Shown: positions 9,305 to 18,823, numbered from the stretch's first letter. The stretch is DNA of 64,000 nucleotides from Thauera sp. 2A1 (GCF_009469595.2 NZ_SSXV01000002.1:1-64000); one strand, 5' to 3'. Program-made: numbers and translations. Notes: generated by a model from the letters alone, not told the origin.

Positions 9305-9712
9305 ATGAACCTCTATGCCGAGATCGCCGTGGCCCTCCTCATCGTGGTCGGCGCCAGCTTCGGCCTCGTCGGCTCATGGGGCTTGCTGCGGCTGCCGCAC
9401 CTGATGGCGCGGCTGCATGCGCCAACGAAGGCAACGACGCTGGGCGTGGGCAGCGTGCTGCTGGCGTCGATGGTGTACTTCCTGGCGACCGGCGAGGGTT
9501 TCTCGGTGCATGAAGTGCTGATCGTGCTGTTCCTGTTCCTCACCGCGCCGGTTTCCGCGAGCTTCATCGCCAGGGGTTATCTGCGCGCGCATGTCGACCC
9601 CGCCGAGTTGCCCGGTGCAGGCGAGCAGGGATGGGCGAGCTTCGTGCCACGGGCAGGCGATGGCGGCGATCAGGCTGAAGCATCGTCGTCCTGGGACGTC
9701 CGAAAGGACTGA
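9305..9712 (+). CDS. mrpG: Mrp/Pha antiporter subunit G
   Basis: A 135-residue protein with three membrane segments and the MnhG signature [27 protein letters not shown] at 9293-9299 precedes ATG 9305 by 5 bases; a GTG at 9299 lies inside that ribosome-binding site and is therefore less likely. The C-terminal 30 residues are polar and probably cytosolic. This is the last gene of the antiporter operon; I see no clear terminator before the next gene. Confidence 0.88.
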   Translation: MNLYAEIAVALLIVVGASFGLVGSWGLLRLPHLMARLHAPTKATTLGVGSVLLASMVYFLATGEGFSVHEVLIVLFLFLTAPVSASFIARGYLRAHVDPAELPGAGEQGWASFVPRAGDGGDQAEASSSWDVRKD

Positions 9713-9803
9713 TGCGCCGTCGCCGGCTCGCGCCGGTCGGCCGGGCTGGCGCATAATCGCGGCCTGTTTTCGCATCGCGCCATCCGGCGCTCCGAGGTCT
9801 GTC

Positions 9804-10916
9804 TTGGTTTCCATCCGCAAGAATCCCCCGCAACCGGCGCCGTCGCGCATCGCCGGCACGCTCAAGGTCAAGAAGCGCGAGCCCGATCCGGTCGTGGATG
9901 AAGCCGCGGCGGAGGCGCCGCGCCAGTCCGCGCGGCGCGCCAGCGAGACGGACCAGCCAGCGCGCGGGAGGACGGCCGATCGTGCGGCGAAGCCGGCCCG
10001 GCAAGGGGAGGGAAAGGGGCAGGCGAGGGGGGCCGCGAAGACCGAGGCGGGAGGCGGGAAGATGGCGGGGCCGAAAGCGGGGCCGAATGCGGCAGGCGCA
10101 TCCGGCCGCCGTACGTCGGCCGCGCGGGCGCCTGCACGTGACGAGGGCAGCCGCGCGCACGCGCCTGCTCCGATTTCATCCACGTCGGCCGAAGGCGTGC
10201 GCCTGTCCAAGGTGATGGCCGACCGCGGTATCTGCTCGCGGCGCGAGGCGGATGAACTCATCGCGCGCGGCTGGGTGTTCGTGGACGGCAAGCGTGTTTC
10301 GGAACTCGGCACGCGCATCGATCCGGCGGCCGGCATCACGCTGGCACCGGAAGCCCGGCGCGAGCAGGCACAGCGGGTGACGATCCTGCTGCACAAGCCG
10401 GTCGGCTATGTGTCGGGCCAGCCCGAGCCCGGCTTCGAGCCCGCCGTGAGCCTGATCGGGGCGCACAACCAGTTCGACCGCGACACCGCGCAGCGCTTTC
10501 ATCCCTCGCAGTTGAAGAACCTCGCGCCGGCCGGCCGCCTCGACATCGATTCCACCGGCCTGCTGGTGCTGACGCAGGACGGCCGCGTGGCGCGCCAGTT
10601 GATCGGTGAGGACTCCGAGATCGACAAGGAGTACCTGGTGCGGGTGGAAGGAACGCTCGTGCGGGACGGCCTCGAGTTGCTGAACCATGGGCTGGAGCTG
10701 GACGGGCGCAAGCTGCGGCCGGCGCAGGTGGAATGGCTCAACGACGACCAGTTGCGTTTCGTGCTGCGCGAGGGCCGCAAGCGCCAGATCCGCCGCATGT
10801 GCGAACTGGTCGGGCTGAGAGTGACCGGCCTCAAGCGCGTGCGCATCGGCCGCGTGCGCCTGGGCGACCTGCCGCTGGGGCAGTGGCGCTACCTGCGCGA
10901 GGACGAGGCGTTCTGA
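9804..10916 (+). CDS. RluF-like 23S rRNA pseudouridine synthase with a long basic N-terminal extension
   Basis: About 370 residues. Residues 1-130 are a low-complexity Arg/Ala/Lys/Pro extension. An S4 RNA-binding domain follows ([20 protein letters not shown]), then a RsuA/RluF catalytic domain with [13 protein letters not shown], whose Asp247 is the expected catalytic residue. [25 protein letters not shown] and [10 protein letters not shown] match RluF, which modifies U2604 in E. coli, better than RluB. The start is uncertain: TTG 9804 with CCGAGG upstream is my choice; in-frame non-ATG starts lie further upstream. Confidence 0.78.
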   Translation: MVSIRKNPPQPAPSRIAGTLKVKKREPDPVVDEAAAEAPRQSARRASETDQPARGRTADRAAKPARQGEGKGQARGAAKTEAGGGKMAGPKAGPNAAGASGRRTSAARAPARDEGSRAHAPAPISSTSAEGVRLSKVMADRGICSRREADELIARGWVFVDGKRVSELGTRIDPAAGITLAPEARREQAQRVTILLHKPVGYVSGQPEPGFEPAVSLIGAHNQFDRDTAQRFHPSQLKNLAPAGRLDIDSTGLLVLTQDGRVARQLIGEDSEIDKEYLVRVEGTLVRDGLELLNHGLELDGRKLRPAQVEWLNDDQLRFVLREGRKRQIRRMCELVGLRVTGLKRVRIGRVRLGDLPLGQWRYLREDEAF

Positions 10917-10920
10917 AATG

Positions 10921-10958
10921 GAGGAGGGGCAGCCGGCGGTGCCGGACTGCCCCTCCTC
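10921..10958. terminator. Long GC-rich hairpin after the pseudouridine synthase gene
   Basis: GAGGAGGGGCAG (10921-10932) pairs perfectly with CTGCCCCTCCTC (10947-10958). The loop holds an inner CCGGC/GCCGG stem. It lies between convergent genes. No T-run follows, so it may act as a barrier rather than a classic terminator. Confidence 0.5.
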
Positions 10959-10993
10959 CTCCGTTCCTGCCCCGCGCTTGCGGGGCACAATCA

Positions 10994-11242
10994 TCACGCT
11001 GCGACAGACTCCCGCAGCTCCTTGTGGGCGGCGCGGATGACGGCTTCGTGAGCTGCCCTCGCAGCGAGCTCACCGGCCATCTCTTCGGACACTCCGCTGA
11101 CGGTCGCGAAACATCCATCCAGCGGGCACTTGAACCCCGGCGGACATCCATGTTCGCAAGCGCATTCCCTTTGGGTTTCGTCCAGCAGGACCATTTCCCT
11201 GACGGCTTCGCACCGGCCGATCGGCGAATCAAAAAAGCACAT
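10994..11242 (-). CDS. Small cysteine-rich protein of unknown function
   Basis: An 82-residue protein starting MCFFDSPIGRC, with a compact Cys cluster ECACEHGCPPGFKCPLDGC at residues about 28-46 and an Ala/Glu-rich helical tail. In all it has seven cysteines in its first half. ATG 11242 has AGGAGG six bases upstream, which decides it over the GTG at 11296. I do not recognise the family. The cysteine spacing could bind metal or an Fe-S cluster, but that is inference. A palindromic FNR-type box lies about 120 bases upstream. Confidence 0.65.
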   Translation of the reverse strand: MCFFDSPIGRCEAVREMVLLDETQRECACEHGCPPGFKCPLDGCFATVSGVSEEMAGELAARAAHEAVIRAAHKELRESVAA

Positions 11243-11316
11243 TTCAGCCTCCTCTTCTCTTGCCCAGTTTTTAGCTGCTGCCGTGAAAAACCGCACAATT
11301 TTTTGTTGTTTTCATG

Positions 11317-11577
11317 TTACTCCTCGAAGCGCTTTTTACCCGGCAATTTGAGTATTCGTTGACTTTTGTCAATACGTCCATTTCGCCAATTGAAGTTGCG
11401 TTCGGTGTATGCAAGCGGCTTTAGACAGCGGCTATCGTGGAAGGGGCCACGTGCCCACTCCCAGCCCGGACCTGGGCGTGTCTGCAGGCAGAGCTCGCGG
11501 CTGTTGATGGTGCTGCGCCACAGGTGCCATGGTGCGGGCGCTGCGCCGAGTGGCGCGCTCGCGCTTGCCGCCAGCAT
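11317..11577 (-). CDS. Small secreted protein of unknown function
   Basis: From ATG 11577 this gives 86 residues: a short Ala-rich hydrophobic start (MLAASASAPLGAAPA), then WHLWRSTINSRELCLQT, PGPGWEWARGPFHDSRCLKP and an AT-rich tail. A GTG at 11664 would add a basic RRLTR-containing region, giving a more typical signal peptide, but would overlap the end of the permease gene. Trp, Gly and two Cys residues resemble small periplasmic beta proteins I have seen in betaproteobacteria, but I cannot name the family. The last 30 codons coincide with the FNR-like palindrome and may be read-through. Confidence 0.42.
   Translation of the reverse strand: MLAASASAPLGAAPAPWHLWRSTINSRELCLQTRPGPGWEWARGPFHDSRCLKPLAYTERNFNWRNGRIDKSQRILKLPGKKRFEE
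11359..11372. promoter_or_regulatory. FNR/CRP-family palindromic box
   Basis: TTGACTTTTGTCAA is a perfect 5-4-5 inverted repeat that matches the FNR/Anr/Dnr box (TTGAT-N4-ATCAA) except for one symmetric change in each half-site. On the minus strand a TAAAAA hexamer (11333-11338) lies about where the -10 would be if the box sat near -41.5. This would direct transcription to the small Cys-rich gene. Single box, no binding data. Confidence 0.5.
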
Positions 11578-11653
11578 GAAGACCGTGCCCCGGGTGAGTC
11601 GCCGGATGAAGCTCCTGCAGCGCCCCGCGGACTGCGGCGTCGCCGGCAGCGTC

Positions 11654-12853
11654 CTATTCGGCACGTAGTGCCTCGACCGCGTTGAGGCGGGCAGCCTTGC
11701 GCGCCGGCAGCACGCCCGCCGCGAGGCCGATGACCACCGCCACCGCCTCGGCGAGAAACACGAAGCGCCACGGTGTGGTGACGGGCAGCGCCGGTACCAG
11801 CAGGCCGACGAGCTGCGCGATGCCGGCGCCGAGGGCGAGACCCAGGAAGCCGCCGATGGCGGCCAGGGCTACCGCCTCGCCGAGAAAGAGGCCGAGGATG
11901 GTGCGTCGGCGCGCGCCGAGCGCGACCAGCAGGCCGATCTCGTTGGTGCGCTCGGCGACCGCGATGGTCATGATCGTCACGATGCCCACCGCGCCCACCA
12001 GCAGCGAGATGCCACCGAGCGCACCCACCGCGGCGGTCAGGATGCCGAGGATGTTCGACAGCGTGGCGAGCATGTCCTCCTGGGTGATGAGGGTGAAGTC
12101 CTCGCGGCCGTGGCGTGCGACGAGGATCTTGCGGATGCCGTCGGTCACGCGCGCGGCCGGCACGCCTTCCTCGTAGGTGATGTTGATCTCCATCAGGCCG
12201 GTGCGGTTGTACAGGGCCATCGCCCGCGCAGTGGGGATGTAGGCGGCGTCGTCGAGGTCGATGCCGAGGAACTGGCCCTTGCGTTCCATGACGCCGATCA
12301 CGCGGAAGCGCTCGCTGCCGATCTGCACCCGCTCGCCGAGCGGATTGTCGCTGCCGAACAGCTCCTGCCTCAGCGTCGCGCCCAGCACCAGGAAGGCGCG
12401 TGGATTCTCAGGGTCGTCGTGCGGCAGGAAACTGCCCACCTTGATCCTCATCGCGAACGCGCGCTGCATGTCGGGGCCGGCGCCGACGATGAAGGTACGG
12501 CGCGTGCGACCGTTGGCGCGCACCTCGGAGTTGCCCGAGACCGAGGGCGTCAGGCCGGTGACGTGCGGCGCGCGGCGCAGCGCAGCGGCGTCGTCCAGCG
12601 TCAGCTCGCGGGCGGTGGAGGGCAGGCCGGGCGGGCCACCCTTGGCGCTGCGACGGCCGGGCTGCACGGTGACGATGTTGGTACCGAACTGCGAGAACTC
12701 CTTCAGCACGAACTGGTGCAGGCCTTCGCCGATCGAGGTGAGCAGGATCACCGCGGCGATGCCGACGGCGATGCCCAGCAGGGTCAGGAAGCTGCGCATC
12801 CGGTGCGCGGTCAGGGCGCGCAGCGCGAGGTGGAGGAAGTCCGGCCAGCGCAT
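11654..12853 (-). CDS. MacB/FtsX-type ABC transporter permease (second copy)
   Basis: A 399-residue inner-membrane permease without its own ATPase domain. It has the N-terminal helix MRSFLTLLGIAVGIAAVILL, a periplasmic MacB core domain (about 45-270), and three C-terminal helices of the FtsX fold including VAERTNEIGLLVALGARRRT. It is last in an adaptor-ATPase-permease-permease cluster and is a paralogue of the gene upstream. MacB-type exporters move peptides, lipids or macrolides by mechanotransmission. Substrate unknown. Confidence 0.85.
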   Translation of the reverse strand: MRWPDFLHLALRALTAHRMRSFLTLLGIAVGIAAVILLTSIGEGLHQFVLKEFSQFGTNIVTVQPGRRSAKGGPPGLPSTARELTLDDAAALRRAPHVTGLTPSVSGNSEVRANGRTRRTFIVGAGPDMQRAFAMRIKVGSFLPHDDPENPRAFLVLGATLRQELFGSDNPLGERVQIGSERFRVIGVMERKGQFLGIDLDDAAYIPTARAMALYNRTGLMEINITYEEGVPAARVTDGIRKILVARHGREDFTLITQEDMLATLSNILGILTAAVGALGGISLLVGAVGIVTIMTIAVAERTNEIGLLVALGARRRTILGLFLGEAVALAAIGGFLGLALGAGIAQLVGLLVPALPVTTPWRFVFLAEAVAVVIGLAAGVLPARKAARLNAVEALRAE

Positions 12854-12860
12854 GGTGGCT

Positions 12861-14069
12861 TCAGCGCTTCATCAGTGCCTGCACCGGGTCGAGCCGGGCG
12901 GCGCGGCGCGCCGGCATCACGCCGAACAGCAGGCCGGTGGTGAGCGCGGTGCCCAGCGCGGCGATCACGGCCCACTGCGGCGGCCAGGCCGGCAGCACCG
13001 GCCAGGTCAGGCGGATGCCCCAGGCGCCCAGGTGGCCGAGCGCGAAGCCGACGAATGCGCCCGCGAGGGACAGCAGGGCGGCTTCGGTCAGGAAGGCGAG
13101 GCGGATGTGGCGACCGCTGGCGCCGAGCGCCTTCAGCAGGCCGATCTCGCCGGTGCGCTGGGTCACCGCGACCAGCATCACGTTCATCACCAGGATGCCG
13201 GCCACCGCCAGGCTGATCGCAGCGATGCCGGCCACCGCCAGCGTCAGCGCGCCGAGGATGCGGTCGAAGGTGCCGAGCACCGCGTCCTGCGTGATCAGCG
13301 TGACGTCGAGCTCGCCTTCGTGGCGGGCGCGCATGATCTTCTCCATCTCGCGCTGTGCCGGCACGATGGCTTCGCGGCTGCGCACCTCGACCATGATGCG
13401 GAACAGCGTGTTGGTGTTGAACATCGCCTGCGCGGTGGCGACCGGCACGATGACGATCTCGTCGGTGTTCATGCCCAGGCCCTGGCCGGACGGTGCCATG
13501 ACGCCCACCAGCCGCAGGCGGTGGTCGCCGATGCGCACCATGCGTCCCACCGCCGGCTCGTTGCCGAACAGCTCGCGCCGCAGCGTGTCGCCGATCACCG
13601 CGACGGCCGCGGCACGCCCGAGATCCTCGCGCGGCAGGAACTGGCCGGCGGCGACGCGGTAGTTGCGGATGTCGACATAGTCGGCAGTGGTGCCCAGCAC
13701 CAGCACTTCGCGCAGCTTGCCGCCCACCGAGATCTCCGAATTGCCCAGCGACAGCGGCGCGACGCGGGTCACCAGGGGCGCGCGCAGCAGCGCACTGGCG
13801 TCGGCCACCGTGAGGTCGCGCGGGGTGCTGGTGACGAAGCTGCCCGCGTTGACGCCCCCCGTCTCGTTGCGCCCGGGCAGCACGATGACGAGGTTGGCGC
13901 CCAGCGAGGCGAACTGGCCGACGACGTAGCGCCGTGCGCCGTCGCCCAGCGCGGTGAGCACCACCACTGCAGCCACGCCGATCGCCATTGCCAGCACCAT
14001 CAGCGCGGTGCGCACGGGATAGGCGAGGGCGGCGCGGCTGGCAAAGCGCAGGGTGTCCGCGGGTGTCAT
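12861..14069 (-). CDS. MacB/FtsX-type ABC transporter permease (first copy)
   Basis: A 402-residue permease starting MTPADTLRFASRAALAYPVR. The layout matches the gene downstream: N-terminal helix, periplasmic domain, and C-terminal FtsX helices with VTQRTGEIGLLKALGASGRH. ATG 14069 lies four bases from the ATPase stop, consistent with one transcript; longer in-frame starts would intrude into the ATPase gene. With its paralogue it could form a heterodimeric permease. Confidence 0.86.
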   Translation of the reverse strand: MTPADTLRFASRAALAYPVRTALMVLAMAIGVAAVVVLTALGDGARRYVVGQFASLGANLVIVLPGRNETGGVNAGSFVTSTPRDLTVADASALLRAPLVTRVAPLSLGNSEISVGGKLREVLVLGTTADYVDIRNYRVAAGQFLPREDLGRAAAVAVIGDTLRRELFGNEPAVGRMVRIGDHRLRLVGVMAPSGQGLGMNTDEIVIVPVATAQAMFNTNTLFRIMVEVRSREAIVPAQREMEKIMRARHEGELDVTLITQDAVLGTFDRILGALTLAVAGIAAISLAVAGILVMNVMLVAVTQRTGEIGLLKALGASGRHIRLAFLTEAALLSLAGAFVGFALGHLGAWGIRLTWPVLPAWPPQWAVIAALGTALTTGLLFGVMPARRAARLDPVQALMKR

Positions 14070-14073
14070 GTGC

Positions 14074-14781
<708 letters not shown>

Positions 14782-14813
14782 TCGGCCCCCGTTCCGACCT
14801 TGGTCCGTGGCCG

Positions 14814-15959
14814 CTAGCGGCTGCCGGGTTCCGCCGCCACGTGCGCGCCGGCTTTCACGCCTTCACGCTCGAGCGAGGTGACGATGCGCTCGCCTGCGTT
14901 GAGGCCTTCCAGCACCTCGGTGTATTCCCAGTTGGCGACGCCGGTCTTCAGCGTGCGCTCGACCAGGCGGCCGTCCTCGACCACCAGCACCTTGCTGCCT
15001 TCGCGCAGCGCCGCGGTGGGGATGCGCAGCGTGTCCGGCCGCGTCGCGAGCACGATCTCGACGTCCGCGCTGTAGCCGACGAGCATGCCCTTCGCTTCTT
15101 CGGGATGCACGAAGTCGACGTCGACCTCGACCGTGCGCGCCTGCTTCTCGACCGCGGTGATGTAGGGCGCGACGCGCTTCACCCGGCCGTCGAACACGCG
15201 GCCCGCCAATGCTTCCAGCGTGATGCGCACCGGCTGGCCGGGCTGGATCTTCGGTGCGTCCACTTCGTCCATCGGCGCCGTCACGTAAAGGCAGGAATCG
15301 TCGATGAGGTCGATCGCGGGCGGGGTGGGCACGCCCGGTGGCGAGGGGATCGAGATCTCGCCCAGCTCGCCGGTGATCTTCGCCACCGTGCCGGCGAAGG
15401 GCGCCACCAGCACCAGGCGCTGGCGCTCGGTGGTGGTGGCATCGATCTGCGCCTGGGCAGTGGCGACGTCGGCGCGCGCGGTGTCGCAGGTGGCGCGGCG
15501 CGCGCGCGCTTCGGTGCGCGCCTTTTCCTCGAGGCTGGCCGAGACGAAGCCGCGCTTCACCAGTTGTGCCTGGCGCTCGGCCTCGCGTGCGGCGTTGTCC
15601 GCCACCGTACAGGCTTCCCGCACGCGCTGGCGCGCGGTGGCGAGCTGCGCCTGATTCACCGCCAGCCGGGCGTCGAGGTCGCCGTGCCACAAGCGCATCA
15701 GCACCTGCCCCGCCTGCACACGGTCGCCTTCCTTCACGCCGAGATACTCGATGCGCCCGCCGACGATGGTCGCCATCTTGGTGCGCTGGCAGGCTTCGAT
15801 CTCGCCGGCCCGGGTATTGGCGAGGGTGGCCTCGACCGTGCCACGCGCCACCTCATGGACGACCACCGGGATGGCTTTCGGCCGGGTGAACCACCACCCT
15901 GCGGCGGCGAGCGCGGCGAGCATGAGGAGAAGCGGGATCAGGCGGCGAAGTGACTTCAT
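14814..15959 (-). CDS. MacA-like periplasmic adaptor (membrane fusion) protein
   Basis: A 381-residue adaptor. MKSLRRLIPLLLMLAALAAAGWWF is a signal anchor. A barrel/lipoyl half-motif (IEYLGVKEGDRVQAGQVLM), a long Ala/Arg-rich alpha-helical hairpin (about 90-190), the second lipoyl half with LVLVAPFAGTVAKITGELGE, and beta-barrel and membrane-proximal domains follow. ATG 15959 starts the anchor. It should link the ABC permeases to an outer membrane channel; none is encoded beside it, so a TolC from elsewhere (possibly 41.4 kb) may serve. Confidence 0.86.
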   Translation of the reverse strand: MKSLRRLIPLLLMLAALAAAGWWFTRPKAIPVVVHEVARGTVEATLANTRAGEIEACQRTKMATIVGGRIEYLGVKEGDRVQAGQVLMRLWHGDLDARLAVNQAQLATARQRVREACTVADNAAREAERQAQLVKRGFVSASLEEKARTEARARRATCDTARADVATAQAQIDATTTERQRLVLVAPFAGTVAKITGELGEISIPSPPGVPTPPAIDLIDDSCLYVTAPMDEVDAPKIQPGQPVRITLEALAGRVFDGRVKRVAPYITAVEKQARTVEVDVDFVHPEEAKGMLVGYSADVEIVLATRPDTLRIPTAALREGSKVLVVEDGRLVERTLKTGVANWEYTEVLEGLNAGERIVTSLEREGVKAGAHVAAEPGSR

Positions 15960-16020
15960 GTTGAGTGGAGAGTCCGGGAAGGTCGTGGTTCGCTGAGTTC
16001 GCGCGCGGGATGCGCAAGCG

Positions 16021-16272
16021 GTATTCCTTCCGAGGCTGCGGAACTCGCTGCGCTCGGACAGTCCTCGCCTCTCCAGCAACACCGCTCGCACATCCCGGAA
16101 CCACTGAGGGAGATCAGGCAGAAAGGCGAAAGGCGGCGTGAAACGGGCTCAGGTTGAAAGTGCCTCACTTCGGTAGCCGGGGGTGTGCTGGGCATTCCTG
16201 GCGCAGGCGAGGACTGTCTGAGCCCGAAGGGCGAGTTCCGCAGCCTGCAGAAGGAATGCCCAGCATGCCCCT
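16021..16272. repeat. Imperfect inverted repeat with nested palindrome, SEFRS-type intergenic element
   Basis: The left arm (about 16021-16071) and right arm (about 16205-16260) are inverted copies sharing AGGCTGCGGAACTCGC and ACAGTCCTCGCCT. The right arm lies in a second palindrome: GGGTGTGCTGGGCATTCC (16181-16198) against GGAATGCCCAGCATGCCC (16253-16270), with one mismatch. The whole 16.0-16.38 kb gap has no convincing gene. Read as protein the element gives LSERSEFRS, a string I associate with dispersed intergenic repeats in betaproteobacteria. Confidence 0.6.
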
Positions 16273-16382
16273 GGCGGGCTGACAGCGCTCCGCGGCCAGG
16301 AAACGAAGCACCAAGCTGAAGATCGGCAGCGAAGTCATTGACTAAGCTCATTGGCCCATCCTGTACGCGCGCCCTGTGAGGC

Positions 16383-18128
16383 TTACTTCCCGCCCTTCGC
16401 CCACGAATCCTTCAGCGTGACCGTGCGGTTGAACACCGGCGCGCCGGGTTTGGAGTCCACGCGGTCGGCGACGAAGTAGCCGTGGCGCTCGAACTGGAAG
16501 CAATCCTCCGCTTGCGCGTTCTTCAGTGCAGATTCCAGGTAGGCGGTGATGGTGCGCTTGCTGTCCGGGTTGATGTCGGTGAGGAAGTCGCGCTCGAAAT
16601 CGGGTGCGTCGCCCTCGCGGCGCTGGCCCGGATGCGGGTGGGCGAACAACCGGTCGTAGATGCGCACCTCGGCTTCGTAGCCGTGCGCCGCCGACACCCA
16701 GTGCAGGTTGCCCTTGACCTTGTAGTTGTCGGCGCCCGGGGTGCCGGACTTGGAGTCGGGCATGTACTCGGCGAGCACCGCGGTGACGTTGCCGGCGGCG
16801 TCCTTCTCGCAGCCGGTGCACTTGACCACGAAGCCGTAGCGCAGGCGCACCATGTTGCCGGGGTAGAGGCGGTGGAAGCCCTTCACCGGCGCTTCCATGA
16901 AGTCCTCACGTTCGATCCACAGCTCGCGGGAAAACGGCATGTCGCGCTTCCCCAGCTCCGGCTTGAGCGGATGGTTCGGTGCCTGGCACAGCTCGGACTG
17001 CCCTTCCGGGTAGTTGGTGATGACGAGCTTCAGCGGGTCGAGCACCGCGACGCGACGCTCGGCGGCCTCGTTGAGGTCGTCGCGCATGCATTCTTCCAGC
17101 ACGCTCATGTCGATCCACGAGTCGGCCTTGGAGACGCCGATGCGCTCGGCGAAGCGGCGGAAGCCGGCGGCGGTGAAGCCGCGGCGGCGAGCGCCGACGA
17201 GGGTGGGCAGGCGCGGATCGTCCCAGCCGTCGACATGGCCTTCGTTCACCAACTGGATCAGCTTGCGCTTGGACAGCACCACATAGGTGAGGTTGAGGCG
17301 GGCGAACTCGATCTGCTGCGGCAGCGGGCGCGGGAAGTGGCCTTCGGTGGCGAGCGCGTCGAGCAGCCAGTCGTAGAACGGGCGCTGGTCTTCGAATTCG
17401 AGCGTGCACACCGAATGCGTGATGTTCTCGATCGCATCCTCGATCGGATGCGCGAAGGTGTACATCGGGTAGATGTGCCAGGCGTCGCCCGTACGGTGGT
17501 GGGCGGCGTGGCGGATGCGGTAGATCGCCGGGTCGCGCAGGTTGATGTTGGGGCTCGCCATGTCGACTTTCGCGCGCAGCACGTGGCTGCCTTCGGCGAA
17601 CTCGCCGGTGCGCATGCGCGCGAACAGGTCGAGGTTCTCGGCCACGCTGCGGTCGCGGAACGGGCTGTTCTTGCCCGGTTCGGTGAGCGAGCCACGGTTG
17701 GCGCGCATCTCTTCGGCCGACTGCGAGTCGACGTAAGCCTTGCCGGCCTTGATCAGGCTCAGCGCACAGTCGTGCATGCGGTCGAAGTAGTCCGAGGCGA
17801 AGTACAGGTGCTCGCCCCAGGCGAATCCGAGCCACTTCACCGCCTCGAGGATGGCGTCGACGTACTCCTGCTCTTCCTTCTCGGGGTTGGTGTCGTCGAA
17901 GCGCATGTGGCACACGCCGCCATAGGATTCGGCGAGGCCGAAGTTCAGGCAGATCGACTTGGCGTGGCCGTAGTGCAGATAGCCGTTGGGTTCGGGCGGG
18001 AAGCGTGTCTCGACGCGGCCGCCCCATTTTCCGGTGCGATTGTCCTCGTCGATGATGTTGCGGATGAAGTTGGAGACGACGGGAGCCTCGGCGGCGGGAG
18101 CGGTGTTCTTGGCGTTGTTCGGGTTCAT
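16383..18128 (-). CDS. glnS: Glutaminyl-tRNA synthetase
   Basis: A 581-residue class I aminoacyl-tRNA synthetase that charges tRNA-Gln in the cytosol. It has the HIGH-type motif PPEPNGYLHYGHAKS, the KMSKS-type motif as VVLSKRKL, the GlnRS/GluRS signature MRFDDTNPEKEEQEYVD, and a C-terminal anticodon-binding beta-barrel region with FHRLYPGNMVRLRYG. ATG 18128 gives the usual length and the SNFIRNIIDED start; in-frame ATGs at 18179 and 18200 would add up to 24 residues. None has a strong ribosome-binding site. Confidence 0.94.
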   Translation of the reverse strand: MNPNNAKNTAPAAEAPVVSNFIRNIIDEDNRTGKWGGRVETRFPPEPNGYLHYGHAKSICLNFGLAESYGGVCHMRFDDTNPEKEEQEYVDAILEAVKWLGFAWGEHLYFASDYFDRMHDCALSLIKAGKAYVDSQSAEEMRANRGSLTEPGKNSPFRDRSVAENLDLFARMRTGEFAEGSHVLRAKVDMASPNINLRDPAIYRIRHAAHHRTGDAWHIYPMYTFAHPIEDAIENITHSVCTLEFEDQRPFYDWLLDALATEGHFPRPLPQQIEFARLNLTYVVLSKRKLIQLVNEGHVDGWDDPRLPTLVGARRRGFTAAGFRRFAERIGVSKADSWIDMSVLEECMRDDLNEAAERRVAVLDPLKLVITNYPEGQSELCQAPNHPLKPELGKRDMPFSRELWIEREDFMEAPVKGFHRLYPGNMVRLRYGFVVKCTGCEKDAAGNVTAVLAEYMPDSKSGTPGADNYKVKGNLHWVSAAHGYEAEVRIYDRLFAHPHPGQRREGDAPDFERDFLTDINPDSKRTITAYLESALKNAQAEDCFQFERHGYFVADRVDSKPGAPVFNRTVTLKDSWAKGGK

Positions 18129-18327
18129 CGGTCTGTGCGGGCAGGCGCCGCGTGGGCGGCGGGTACGTGTATCGGACATCGGCGATGTCGACCTGCCCAC
18201 CTCGGACCATGGCAGGACGGCGGCAGGCCGGTCTGGAATGCCGCGATTGTAGCCGATGCACCGCCGCAGCCGGGCAGGCTGGCGGTGGCGCTAGAATGCG
18301 TGGCACGTACTTTTGGTGACGTGATCC

Positions 18328-18711
18328 ATGAACTTCTCCGCATTCGCCGCGGTCGGCGCCGGCGCCGCCTGTGGCGCATGGCTGCGCTGGGGCCTGGGCG
18401 TCTGGCTGAACCCGACATTCGCCTTGATCCCGCCGGGCACGCTCGTCGCCAATCTGCTCGGCGGTTTCGTGATGGGTATCGTGCTTGCCGCGGTGCACGC
18501 CTGGCCCGAGATGCCCGCGGCGCTCAAGCTGCTGCTCACGACCGGCCTGCTCGGCGGCCTCACCACGTTTTCCACGTTTTCTGCCGAATCGTTCCACCTG
18601 ATCCAGCGCGGTGCCTGGGGCTGGCTCGCCGTTCATCTCGGCGCGCATGTCGCGGGCTCGGTGCTGCTGACCTGGGCCGGCTATTCACTTTTCAATGCGC
18701 TGCGCGGATGA
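18328..18711 (+). CDS. crcB: Fluoride efflux channel CrcB/Fluc
   Basis: A 127-residue four-helix membrane protein that exports fluoride as a dual-topology dimer. Key motifs are GAACGAWLRW near the N-terminus, GTLVANLLGGFVMG in helix 2 and the central GLLGGLTTFSTFSAES, including the phenylalanine-box and Thr-Phe-Ser region. I looked for a fluoride riboswitch upstream and saw none. The gene is divergent from glnS. Confidence 0.92.
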   Translation: MNFSAFAAVGAGAACGAWLRWGLGVWLNPTFALIPPGTLVANLLGGFVMGIVLAAVHAWPEMPAALKLLLTTGLLGGLTTFSTFSAESFHLIQRGAWGWLAVHLGAHVAGSVLLTWAGYSLFNALRG

Positions 18712-18823
18712 TGGAGCGATCCCTCTCATTCGTCTTCAACGCTTTGTTGCACTCTGGCGCCACGGCGCGGCTCATCGGGGCTGGATAATTCGTCCGGCCA
18801 ATTCCCCACTGGAGGCTCACAAC

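Noticed and set aside
16081..16380. Possible protein gene in the gap before glnS
   Set aside because: The open frames run through the inverted repeat and have no motif; the string LSERSEFRS marks repeat sequence rather than a gene.
18240..18327. Possible fluoride riboswitch before crcB
   Set aside because: The conserved loop sequences of the fluoride riboswitch are not present in the short leader.
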